Source: Pegea sp. RAD2-039
Lineage: Eukaryota; Chordata; Thaliacea; Salpida; Salpidae
DNA length: 64,000 nt
Reading direction: 5' to 3'
NCBI GenBank assembly: GCA_034620365.1
Contig: JAQGEQ010000339.1
Coordinates: 310,001 to 374,000, forward strand
Shown: in pieces, positions 1 through 14,699 of the stretch
Layout of the letters: every line of letters starts with the position of its first letter
How positions within the stretch are numbered: position 1 is the stretch's first letter
Program-made: the position numbers and the translations under genes
The notes under the pieces: model-generated
Seen by the model: the letters and a program-made list of their open reading frames with translations, nothing else
What the model was told of the DNA's origin: nothing
Databases searched by the model: none

Positions 1-1040
1 CACCATAGTACTTAAAAATCTAAACAGGTTGAGCAAAATAACGAGAAATGAATAATTAATGCTTTATTAACAAGCTAAAGTTAGTTAGTTTGATTCTAGA
101 GCAATTTATTTGCCAGTAAATTTTTCATGATTTAAAGTATGCTATACCTTTTGATACTGTGTGAAACCAGTAACGTTATATGGCAGCGTTAATTAGAAAA
201 ATACTTAAGAGTGGAAGATCAAACAAGAAAAAGACTTGAAAATTTGTAAGAGAAATGTCAAATCTTAAAAAAATTGTTTCAATAGAACAGCTAAATACTC
301 GGAAACTCAAAATATAAATGAATCGACAAAATGATATCTACATTTTTAATTTCTGTCAAACCTTTAGCATTCTATCAGACTCAAAAGTATTCATTTATAT
401 TTATGTTTTTTGAAATGATTTTTTGAATAAGATCTTACAGCACGATAATAGGTTTGCTATTGTTTTTATAGTTTCTTATTTTAATCTTTAGAAGACGACA
501 GCAGGTTCAATTAGGGTTACAATATTATTCATATTGACAGTAGAATACTAGAAGTAAACAGATACATTGATCTATCTGAGTAAACTTAATATTTTGTACT
601 TTTTTTATTGTTTACTGCATTCCGCTGAACTTTGATTAGTAATCTCTTAATTTTTCGTCAATTTTAATATTTCAAAAGTTTTCAAAAAAAGTTTTAAGAC
701 TTTGTAAGGCTTTAATGTTTTAGAAAAGTTTTGCTTTAAATATATTCATAATTTAAGTCTGTTACAATTCTATGAGTGACCACATCAAATTAAAAAGAAT
801 ATGGATTTTTATGGAAGAAAACTAAAATTTTATATTTAAAATATAATCTAATCGTATAGCAATTTACTTATAAAACAGATGACATTTATTTTAAAACTTG
901 AGTTTGTTAAAAAAGCCTTTTACACAAGTGTATTACACAACTTTTAGTAACTTTTAAGGGGAATTTATGAATGATGAGCATTGAAAATAAGGACAACTTT
1001 GTTTATAAACTTAATTTTTTTTAAATAACTTATCTGTAAA
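1..1040. other. A+T-rich upstream region, no gene seen
   Basis: No protein motif, tRNA or repeat could be supported here. The stretch is low-complexity A+T-rich DNA upstream of the first SELENOO exon and presumably holds its promoter and 5' UTR. An in-frame TAA lies at 1026-1028, shortly before the chosen start ATG. Confidence 0.5.
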
Positions 1041-4937
<3,897 letters not shown>

Positions 4938-4998
4938 CTGACAAGTCTTATCTTGTCTACCTCCTTAACATCTTTGTTTTCAAAGAATAAGGATCATT

Positions 4999-5080
4999 TG
5001 TGAGGCTTTTGAAATAATGACGACCATTACCTAAACCTTTACAAGGAGGTACTTGGACTGATATTTAAGATATTCTCACA
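4999..5080 (+). promoter_or_regulatory. SECIS element (Form 2) in the SELENOO 3' UTR
   Basis: Folded by hand. Helix I pairs TGTGAG (4999-5004) with CTCACA (5075-5080), then AAAT (5012-5015) with ATTT (5063-5066). The non-Watson-Crick core is ATGAC (5017-5021) opposite TGAT (5059-5062), with tandem G-A/A-G pairs. Helix II is 5022-5032 against 5047-5058, with one A-A mismatch and a small internal loop. Unpaired AA at 5033-5034 lies 11 nt above the core, the usual spacing. A mini-stem CCT (5036-5038)/AGG (5044-5046) above the AA makes it Form 2. SECIS elements recruit SBP2 and eEFSec to decode UGA as Sec. Confidence 0.88.
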
Positions 5081-6163
5081 AATTTTTACTTTCTTTAAAC
5101 TTAATCAGTAAATTTTGTTGATTTTTTGTATCAAGTTGTTTGATAAAAATGCTAAGAATCTATTGAATCGTAGATCGCTTTTGATGAGTTTATAAAATAA
5201 ATGATTTGTTTTTTTATGTTGCTCACTTGTTAGTGATAATTTTGTTTATTGACTAACTTCAAACTGTTGAAATGTTGTTATTTTTTGTTAGATCTAAAAA
5301 GTAAAAATATCTCAGCAAAGTTTTTTAAGCAAGACTTTTTAGAATTTAACTTAAAACTCTTTCAGAATCATTTGGAGTCATTGAAAGCTGTTTTGTCAAA
5401 ACTACTTTCATCGAATGATTAATATTTATTTTACGTTTCTTTTATCTTTGTACTTTTAAAGCCCAAATTTTGCTCTCTTGTGTTCAAGAGCTTCAACTGA
5501 TATTTCTGAAAGCTTCATAAAACGAATTATGTTCACTTTCTTGGTAATCTTGAAAGTTTGTAGAAAATCTAGATAAAAATTACAATTATCAACAAATCTT
5601 TCATCTATTCCGCTGTCTTTGGTTCAAAGTCTCTAATGATCATCATTATCTTCTATTTTCTCGAACTCTCTAGCTACCGGAAGCTTGTTGGTTATATTAA
5701 AAAGATAAATACAAATTTAGATTGCAAACACTTTATTCGATAACTTCAAAACGATAGGGACACAAAACTAACTTCGTGTAAAAGTACTATCATTTAGATG
5801 CGAAAATTGATTTGTAATAAAACAACTCCTAATAATCTCCATGATGCTGTAATCACAAATACAGATGCTTTTGCAAGTTTATAGCATACATAATTTGACG
5901 CATCAAAATGAAGCAGCAAATGATGACAGTTAACAGTGAAATTGTACAACTGCCAAACACAAAAAAAAAGACTTCAATCCACATGATTGAGTTTGTACAT
6001 TATAATTTGATGATTTGCTAATAAAAAAGTAAGCATGAGGTTTTGCGTTCAGATTATGCAAAGTAAAAACAAAAGCATTCGGCTTTAAATACGAATAGTT
6101 ATCATTCAGACATTGTCTTACATTTACTACTTCAACTGAAAGTTAGAGTAAAAAATTAAGATA
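5081..6163. other. Convergent intergenic region between SELENOO and FAM76
   Basis: Both flanking genes end into this 1.1-kb interval, so it should hold both 3' UTR ends. An AATAAA lies near 5195 on the plus strand, and a TTTATT near 5731 could serve FAM76 on the minus strand. No coding sequence was recognised. Confidence 0.5.
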
Positions 6164-8509
6164 TTAAATAAGCAAATCTTTCATAGAACGTCTTGCTTTT
6201 AATTTTTGGCAATTTTTTTTAACCAAATCTTGAATCTGGAGGTTGAGTCCTTCAACCTTTCTGTCATGCATCTCTTTTAGGTTCTTCTCTTTATCTCGAC
6301 TTAAACGAGTTGTTTGAATAATCTCAGCTTTCATTAAAGATATCTGTTAATTTGAACAAATAATTATTTATTATATTTGATGGTAATAACTGTAGACAAA
6401 CCATCTTATCCTTTTCAACCAGTTGTTGTTGTAACTTGATCATCTGCTTCTTTAATGTCTCTTTTTCTTCTTGTAATTTTGTTACTTCAAAAATATTCCC
6501 GTCATTTTTAAGAGGAATTTTAGCTGCAAAACCATAAAATTAATGATAACTTCAATCAAAATCCTTTTGAAGACTTTCAGTTAGATGTACTACGAAAAAC
6601 TGAAGTTTAAACTTACGTTGGTTGTTGTTCATTCCGTTAAATTTCATCCAGTTGTTGGTAAATGGTTCAAATGGAAGCGATTCTTGAAAATTTGGGCTAA
6701 AATATTGAAGAAGTCATTTTGTGAGCACATTTTGATATTTTTTTTTTGTTAAAAGTTTATACAAAGTACTTACACTTGTTGTTTAATCTGATTCTGATTT
6801 CCACCACAATTCAAATCCGTAGCAGGTGGAGTTTCATTCTTAGTCGGAAATGCATCTCGAATCATATTAATTCGATCATCTAAAGTGAGTTCTCGCTCAG
6901 GCTTTTCAGTGTACTTGGTATCCTACAATATTCAGTATTTTAGAAAACTTGAAGTTCTATTGATTCATCAAAAATCTCTCAATAAAGAATCTTGTTGAGT
7001 GATTTACGACTAGACTAGCGCCATAATAATACAAATTGTTATAAAAAGCTACCATTAACAGCAGCAATCTAAATAGACAAACAGCTCCGTAAATGCAGAT
7101 ACAAATTAAAGATCAACTTTTAATGATGATAAACATTTTATCTTAATTAGAAAATCGACAGAATTTAACAATTTGAACCAACCAATTCTAAAGGTGCTTC
7201 TGTGTCTTCAAAGAGAACAGTTTCTTCGAATATAACCTCTTCTTGCACATCATTTAGTCGTCTTTTTTTACCTTTTTTGTGATAGTCCATACAGCAAACC
7301 CAACAAAGAAGATGTCCATTAATCTGATAAGAAATTCTTGAACTAGATAAATACTCACTATTTGATGCATACAAAGTAGATGTTAGTAAATCAGCTAAAT
7401 TATTGTAAAAAGAAAAATTATGTAGATACTAACTCTTGCTTTATGATTATCAAAAGCAGATTTAAGTTCACATTTATCGCATTTTAATGGTTCACCGAAG
7501 ACTTTCTTGGCATTATAACATCTTTGGCATTTTGTACCAATAAAAGCAGAATTTAGTCGACAAAATCTACATTTATTAGGCTGAAAAAGTATAAATGAAG
7601 TATAAGTGCATATAATCTTAATAAGTTTGAGATGTTTTTAAATTATCTTTGGCTTAAGACTGAAAAATATAAATTTATTAAAAAATTGTGATCTTATAAG
7701 ACTTGATAAGGCTTATAATAAATACTTATAGAAAATAAACTTCTTACCTTTCCATAAGTCCTATAATTCTTCAAACAATGATTACATGATACATTCCCTC
7801 CATCTTTGATTTTAATAGAGGCATGGCAATACTGGCATGGTAGCTTTACTGTAGAAATTTTTCGTTTTGTTCCAATAGAAATGTCCTTTGATGTTTTATT
7901 GGTAATGCATGTCTGATATGAGCAAAATATGTTGGTCATTAATGTATGGTATATAAAAACTATATTTATTCTTTATATGAATCCAATTTAAAAATTTTAT
8001 AATTAACTTTAAATCAGTCTTAAAATTTAGTCTAAGGTTTATTTAATTTAAATAATGAAAAATGAGATGAAGTACCAGATACAGTTAATAAATATCAAAC
8101 ATTGAAAAATCATTATGAATAAAAGAATAAGTAATTCATTAAATTTATATAACTAATGCCAACTCAAACCTAGAAATTAAAAAAGTAGTTAAACATGCTT
8201 AAAAATACTATTTCAATATAATAAATAACATTTTTTCTGCAGCATATTTAACTTGTATAAATATCAGCTTTATTATATACTTTATATTTTATCATATATG
8301 CAAATATATATATGAATGGCCTTTCTTGACAGATATGGACCAAAAAATATATATAATGATAATGGTTTGTTACTATAACTCAAAAATTAACATTTAAAAA
8401 GTGGAATAATACAATTTAATCCAAAACTTACTGCACATATTTGCTTATTTTGGGTAAATGGATCAGCTAAAAAGCAACTTTTACACACGTTACAGTGATT
8501 GGTCGACAT
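6164..8509 (-). CDS. FAM76: FAM76 family nuclear zinc-binding protein, 8 exons
   Basis: Exons (minus strand, 5' to 3'): 8509-8432, 7912-7748, 7580-7434, 7323-7183, 6922-6774, 6696-6617, 6523-6402, 6343-6164. All phases agree; 353 aa, close to human FAM76B. The N-terminal half is a series of Cys pairs matching FAM76: CNVCKSC near the start, PCQYC, CNHC, CRFC, the diagnostic AFIGTKCQRC, CDKC, then INGHLLCWVCC. The C-terminal third (EKDKMISLMKAEI...) is the family's coiled coil, ending in KARRSMKDLLI. FAM76B is a nuclear-speckle protein reported to restrain NF-kB signalling; its poly-His tract is missing here. The start ATG (8507-8509) is followed directly by the first Cys motif. Exon 4 is joined at TTTCTTATCAG because upstream acceptors lead to stops. 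It is the only minus-strand gene in the window. Confidence 0.92.
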
Positions 8510-9381
8510 GATTACTTTTCTCTATTAAAAAAACATTCAGAAGTTTCATTTTCATTCATAATCTAATAAAATGAGACCGGAGAGAAGTTGTTAAAAAAGT
8601 TCTTAGACAATATAATAAATTTCTTATGTGTTGATAGTTTTTTTAAATAATGGCTTTAATCTTAAATTTTTCAAATAATAATTTTTTTTCCAAAAGCTTT
8701 AACAACAATGGGATAAACGATAGATACTAAAAAAGTAAAAAATATATTTACCTAATGTCCAAAAAAAATTGAAAGCTTTTTAACAAAGCAAAACCACCAT
8801 AGATAAGTTTATGATATTTAAAGTTTTTAACAAAAACTGATTTTTGATTTCGGATAAATTTCCGATTGCAAAGTGAAATGCACTGCAAGCCAACAACGTG
8901 AAAAAAGAACCAGGCTTTGCAAAATCACTATAGCTCACAAAAATGAGTTATAATTTCGAAAAAAGACAAAATGTTGATAAAATATTTAAAAAAGTAATTA
9001 AGTAGCTAACCATTTGTTATTTTATTTAAAATGCCCCTAACTTATTTAATTTGAACAAAATCTTCATTTCCTAATTATTATTATAAAAACAATATTAATT
9101 TCGTGAATTATTTATTAAGCTGTTTTATCAACAATTAAATCGATAGTTTAATGAATTAAATTTAAAACACTTTTTTGATAATTTTTTTCACACTGCAAGT
9201 ACTTTAAAATACAATAGTTATTTTCAAAAAAGTTGAAATTAAAATATTTAGGCTAGATTGATTTGATAAGATGCTTTAATAATTTGGCCCTCATGTTTTT
9301 CCTTATAGAAAAATGATTGTAAAATGGAATTATTTGTTATTGTTGTAGTTGCCAAATCCTCAATTAATCTAATTGTTCTAG
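8510..9381. other. Intergenic, nothing supported
   Basis: A+T-rich DNA upstream of minus-strand FAM76, expected to carry its promoter. No conserved motif seen. Confidence 0.4.
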
Positions 9382-9513
9382 TATCGATGGCAAAGATTTA
9401 AAATATCTCACACAAAGTACAAACGCTTGAAACAAAGTCAGTTAAGTCGATTTAGCAATTTTACTCATGAAACTCTAAAAGAATTCAAAAAATTCATTGA
9501 TTCAAATGCTTAG
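9382..9513 (+). pseudogene. Orphan terminal-exon-like open frame, 43 codons
   Basis: After the acceptor-like GTTCTAG (ends 9381), 43 codons stay open to TAG. They encode a basic, coding-like peptide starting YRWQRFKISHTKYKRLKQ and ending LKEFKKFIDSNA. Codon composition looks more protein-like than the flanks. No upstream exon or family was recognised, and FAM76 lies on the other strand. It could be the last exon of a small unrecognised gene, a pseudogene remnant or chance. Confidence 0.25.
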
Positions 9514-10591
9514 GATCTGATTTTAGCAAAAACTGGTAAATATTTTTACAAAGGCGGCTAGAAGACACACAATGTTGGCTATACCTAGAAAATATAATAC
9601 GTGTCGGTTCCGAATACTATTTGTCAAAATACAAATCTATAATCTGATATAAAAAAGCTGCTTACTTTCAATATTTTTAGGAAAATATTTAGATTAATTT
9701 AACCTTTATAAATTTATAGCATAAATATGATCTATAAACTCAGGTACTGATGAAGTTTGAAAATGAACAGAAGATCTATTATTGTAGTATCGTTATCTCA
9801 GAATTGACTCTTACTTTGAATATAAAACTTAAAAACTAAAAGCTGTTTTCAGTCGCATAGTTTAAAACTGTAATTTATGTTTTTCAACTTAGCTGAAGTT
9901 TTTTCTTACTATAACTGTATTTTGGTCAACATCTAATATTATTTAATAAAATATATAGAATTTTTAACTATATGACAGTGGTTTATTGAATTTTATTTAA
10001 TATATCAGTTAAATAATAGTTTACTAAAAATGTTCAAGGTATACTTTTAACAAGCATTTAAACAATTATTTACCACTTTTCTGATGTTAGGTGCATTAAA
10101 AAGATGCTTTTATTTTGGCTTTTTATTATAAAATCTTTTTTATTTTTTTTAGGGCGAAATAGTTATCTCTGAAAAACTTTTTTTTTTACATATTTTAAAT
10201 TACAATGTGATTAAACAAATAATTTATCAATGCTAAATTTTTTTGGTGCTATCTTTAATTTATGCAATATATGATTTATCAAAATTAAATATAATAGTGA
10301 AAATGATGTAAACTTTTTATATAATTAATATTTTTTATAAATGTATTCAAAAAACTGATTATTTTATTATTTTTTAAAAATTATATTTATATTTTTATAT
10401 CATTTTTATAAATTTCATACTAGCAAAACAATATACTGAAATAATATTGTTTTTACAGGTTCTATAAGCTTTTTTGAGATTATTATGAAAAACTATTAAA
10501 TAATTTGTAAATAATTTACTTTTAATCTATTTATTAACTTATTACTTCTTTCTAGTTACTACTATTTGAATTTTTGGTTCTGATTGTTAAA
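9514..10591. other. Intergenic, nothing supported
   Basis: Very A+T-rich spacer with poly-T runs and no recognisable exon. It presumably carries the promoter of the small coiled-coil gene that follows. Confidence 0.4.
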
Positions 10592-12007
10592 ATGTCAATA
10601 AATGAGAAATCTTCAGGTTTTTTGTATGACAAGTTGGAGATCAATAAAGTAAACTTAGATATTTCAAACTCATCTAAAACTAAAAATAAGGTAAAATATT
10701 TTCCATAATCTGCTTGTTTAAACATTAATATCATTTTACCAAATACTTTTTTGTTGTTATTGCTTTTATAATAAACCCTATTTATTGTTTGCATGATGTT
10801 TGAATACTATTTTTAGTGATTTGCAATTATAAGAATAATGATGTGAATAACCATATTGGTTTTATTTTCATTGCAGGAACCATCCACTATCAGAGACCAA
10901 TTAAAATTGTTGAAAAAAATGAGTTTAACTTCTAAACAATTGAGCGAAAAAAAGTTGATATACCAAATAAAACAATTGAATATGGAAAATTCAGGAATCA
11001 ATAAATTAGAGAACTGGAAAATGAAATGTTCTATGTTGGAAGAATTCCTTAAAAGAATGGATATTGTAATATCTTCTCAAACTGAAATTGAAGAAATGTT
11101 TAAGTTGCTGAAAACTGCTCCAGTTCTTAATATAAGAGATGAACACTATGATGAGATGGTCAAATTATTTAATCAAATTAGTAAGTTAAATTGATTGATT
11201 ATATTAAAAATACTTTATTTAATCAGCCATTTAGTACTAAAAACCTTCTATTTGTTATTATCAACCCATAATTGTAGTTTGAGGTAGCAAACCATAACCA
11301 ATCTTATCAATTTTTTTCATTGCTTTAAACTATTACTTTAATCTGAATTTTATCATATTTGATTACTTAATTAAAGATAGAATATATATTTCTTGTTTGA
11401 ACTTTGTGGGCTTAAGTAGTAGATGGAAGTTGACAGTTATGCTTCTTTCCTGCCTATGCATACGGCTTTATTATAGTGGATAGCTCATGTGCTGAACTAC
11501 CCTTGGACAGTGACTTTAGGGTCAATGGATTTTAGATTTTCTGTCTGGGTTCATACCGTTCACTTTTACCAAAAACCACAAAGCATCCATGGTGCTAGAA
11601 GAGTCTGCTGCATAGTTGGCGTAATATCGCGCGCGGTCTTATTGTGACAAATATTGTCCTTTTTCACTTGTTGATTCATTTGTTTATTCATATAATGATA
11701 GTATTATATTCTTCAATTATATAAATGATTTTTTAAACAATAAACTGTGATTTCACTTAAATTAATTTACTTATATGTCTACTGGGTCCAACATTGTTTG
11801 AAAGCAATATTTGTTAGAAATATATTTAGAAAACTTTGAAGATTTTTTAAATAATTTTAACTTTTTATGTTTTGTTCAGTGGAACACCTGACAAACTTTC
11901 CCAGAGATTATGAAGCTGTACAATGGAGTACAAAAAGTCAAATCATTAAAGATTTAATCAAACCTATCTTAAAGACTCTTCGTGAAAAATCTAAGCCTTA
12001 TCTTTAA
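10592..12007 (+). CDS. Small coiled-coil protein (176 aa), possibly HAUS2-like
   Basis: Three exons, 10592-10690, 10877-11180 and 11880-12007, join with matching phase (0 then 1) and strong GT/AG sites (ATTGCAG, TTTGTTCAG). The protein starts MSINEKSSGFLYDKLEINK, has a helical charged centre (residues ~35-135: QLKLLKKMSLTSKQLSEKK, WKMKCSMLEEFLKRMD) and ends TLREKSKPYL. It has no membrane segment or signal peptide. The order of a central KC..LE..LK helix, then LKTAPVLNIRDEHYDEMVKLF, loosely resembles augmin subunit HAUS2 (a spindle microtubule-branching complex), but this is pattern resemblance only. The second intron contains a GC-richer repeat-like patch. The gene structure is well supported; the identity is not. 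Confidence 0.7.
11400..11655. repeat. GC-richer repeat-like insert in an intron
   Basis: This stretch in intron 2 of the small coiled-coil gene is clearly richer in G+C and CpG than its surroundings (for example the run ATATCGCGCGCGGTC near 11625). It has no intact frame. The composition jump suggests a transposon fragment; I could not assign a family or exact ends. Confidence 0.4.
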
Positions 12008-12412
12008 ACTCTTTCCATTCGTATTTTTACGAGCATTTTTATAACTGTCGTTTATTGAACCTTCAAATATTTTACCATAATTACACAGGATTATTATTTA
12101 AATGAATTATTCTTCAATTCATATAGACTATTATTTTAGATTAAAAATTTGTTTAGTAATCAGATATTAAAAGATATTTCGTTTCACAAGCTTTTCTGAG
12201 TTAGAAAGTATTTCATTATCAGCAGCTTTTTCGTCCTGTATTATTCTAGAAGGTTTTTATGGAAGTTTTTGAAAGTTTGTTTCTGTGTGTAGTTTTTCTT
12301 TAGTTTTTTATTAAGTACTAAGCTTCGAAATTTTTCATCATTAACATTTGTAGTGTAAATGTTTCTAGTTTAATTTTTCTATTTTCTTGAATATTAAATT
12401 ACTTAACATGAT

Positions 12413-12490
12413 TTGTGAGAATGAGTGTTAGTGGGAGGTGCTCTTTTCAGGCACCCTCCTTCACGTTTATTGTAATAAATTAATTAAATT
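12413..12490 (+). mobile_element. 3' end of a truncated LINE copy (plus orientation)
   Basis: The sequence GTGAGAATG...GTGTTAG...GAGGTGCTC...AGGCACCCTC...TTTATTGTAATAAAT is about 85% identical to the reverse complement of 12722-12795, the 3' end of the LINE fragment to the right. I read it as a second, heavily 5'-truncated insertion of the same family, lying tail-to-tail with the first. Confidence 0.6.
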
Positions 12491-12721
12491 TCTTTCAGCA
12501 GTTTAGCGATTACAATATGCTTTTAGTCATTTAAATAGTTTATAACAGACTTAGTGAGTGATGTACATACTAGCTTATAAAAGTATTTAAAATTTAAAAA
12601 TCATTTTGATTAAGATTAGTAATGAAGTTATTGAAAGTAAGTTTACTGACAAAAATTTCGATTTATTAGTGTCATTTTCGTATTTTCTCGGTTGCTTTGT
12701 TATTTAACATTTAATATATTT

Positions 12722-13770
12722 ATTTATTACAATAAATGCAAATGAGGGTGCCTAAAGAGAGCACCTCTCGCTAACACACATTCTCACGAATAACGTCTAT
12801 TTAGTCAACAATATAGAAAACAAAGGATGAAACACATGGTATTTCGGTATCACTCAAAGCATATAACAGCGAACAATTACATAGAAGGCAAAAATTCACA
12901 GTTTAGAAATGACAATGTTGGCAATATTAAAACAGTTCAACTTCTGCTTGAACAGCACGAGTGATTCTGACATGACAATGTCTGATGACAGCTGGTTCCA
13001 AGTACTAATTGTGCGGTATGAGAAAAAATTTGCTCTGACCAATGTACTAGGTGATATGGGCTTACTAAAGTGTAATGTGTGTCATTTGAGTTAGTATAAC
13101 CTGAGGGAAGGACTGATGGAAAAGAAATCATCAAACTGAATGTCAATTAAATTGTGGATAATTCTAAAAATAAGAATTAAATCGTATTTAATTCGTCTAA
13201 TTTCCAAAGTATCGAAATTTAAGAAACTGAGACGATGTTTATAACTATCATATTTAATATCAAGTTTCCTACATACCATTCTCGTAAATGTGGCCTGAAC
13301 AGATTCGATTATTTTGATATCACTAACTTGATAAGGCATCTATGCACTGACATTGTATTCAAGAATTGGACGTAGGTACAGTTTGAAAAGATTGATAAAA
13401 AAGCATGGGTCCTTATAATTAAAGGTCTTTATAATAAAGAAAACAGGGTTGATTGATTTTCCAAAGATTTTGGAAACATAATTGCGCCATTTAAAGTCAG
13501 ATGATAGAGTAATGTCAAGGTCTAGGACCGAAGATACTCGTTGAATAATAAATCCATTGATGGGAGTATTGATTCAAGAAATTTACAGCTAGTTTACGAG
13601 AAAAATTTATAAGTTCAGACTTTGTGGGCTAGATTGTGTGCTGCGAATTCGTAGACCAGTTTTCTACAGTGTGTAGTGCAGTTTGAAGTTTTGAAGGATT
13701 GCAAGATAATAGCTTGATGTTATCTGCATACACAAACACACTGACACCATCTACTGTTACTAGTCTTCTG
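12722..13770 (-). mobile_element. Decayed CR1/Jockey-type LINE, 3' part of reverse transcriptase
   Basis: On the minus strand the remnant reads, in broken frames: YADN followed by IKLLSC (the YADD catalytic box with one Asp lost), LQTALHTVENWS...PTKSELINF, VLDLDITLSSDFKW, LYLRPILEYN, then an intact 82-codon stretch (13339-13091) containing VQATFTRMVCRKLDIKYDSY and ending FFSISPSLRLY, and finally FFSYRTISTWNQLSSDIV...FKQKLN near 12910. These are the RT palm and C-terminal signatures of CR1/Jockey-like non-LTR elements. Stops and frameshifts make it inactive. Its 3' tail (12795 down to 12722) ends in TTGTAATAAATAAATA-like sequence. Confidence 0.82.
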
Positions 13771-14204
13771 ATGAGATATTCTTCATAATAAAGTTATAAA
13801 TTCTTAAACCATTTTAAGTAGAACTATTTATGATAAGGCCGACTTTGTATCAATACTACCATTGAAATAATTTTCAAAGATTTTGTTCAAACAAAGGCAA
13901 GGCCTAGTCACCTGATTATCTCAAACTGTATTTGTTGAAATATACTTTATGCATTACTTTAGTCGGTCAAACAACTAAAATAACTGTAGTTTTAGGTGAT
14001 GCTAGCAATTTTATCCCTTTTTAAATAAAATCTTATATATCTTAGATTTTATTGTAATCAAAGCTAGCCAAGATTTATTTTTATATTTTTTAACGGCTTG
14101 AAAGATTTACTTAAAAATAAGTTTTATCTGTGTGTCCAAATTCATTTTAGAATAATTCTCAACTTTTTTGCAATAAATAAAATTATACCCTTTATTTATA
14201 ACTT

Positions 14205-14695
14205 TTGATTTTACTTTTCTTAAATCATGGTGTTAGTTCAGAGAAACTAAAGCTAAGATATTTTGAACAAAAATATAAATTAACTTTTTATCGCATATTA
14301 GGTCTTCTGTGGCAGCAACAGATCTCACACAAGGAAGTCTTAAGGCGCACCCGTCTGACAACAATGTACTGCATGCTAAGTAAGTAAAAGCTTCATTACG
14401 ATCTCACACAGCCAACTCGCTCAACATCAACATCCACCAATTGGGAGGATATCACAGCAGATCGCTCCTACTGACGCTCTCTAATCTGCAAATAATTGAA
14501 AGATGGAGAAGAAAAATCAGGTTTAAAGAGAAAAACAAAATTCTAAAGGCTTTTTTTCTTTTCACTGTGTCTTGTTTCATTAGTTTCTTTGCATCTCAAT
14601 GTGTTTTGCTTTGTTTTTGGTATCATCACTCAAAGCATATCCCGCATGGCCGTTCTCGGCCGAAGTAAACCCCTTAAAATATTGTTATTATATAT
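14205..14695 (+). mobile_element. LINE ORF2 C-terminal fragment (second family), plus strand
   Basis: Translation gives ILGLLWQQQISHKEVLRRT and LTTMYCML, then in another frame TNWEDITADRSY followed by RSLI. These are the signatures of the C-terminal region of a widespread animal endonuclease-reverse transcriptase LINE (usual form: ILxIxWQDKISxxEVLRR, then NWExxAxDRxxWRS). Sequence between the two blocks is deleted and there are frameshifts, so it is dead. The tail is ATTGTTATTATATATTATATA. A related copy lies inverted at 32038-32310. Confidence 0.72.
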
Positions 14696-14699
14696 TATA

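Noticed and set aside
12413-12795. MITE with 70-bp terminal inverted repeats
   Set aside because: One arm is continuous with a LINE 3' UTR, so two tail-to-tail LINE ends explain the inverted repeat better.
12937-13146. Minus-strand 69-codon open frame as a separate gene
   Set aside because: It is a frame-shifted reading of the LINE reverse-transcriptase C-terminus.
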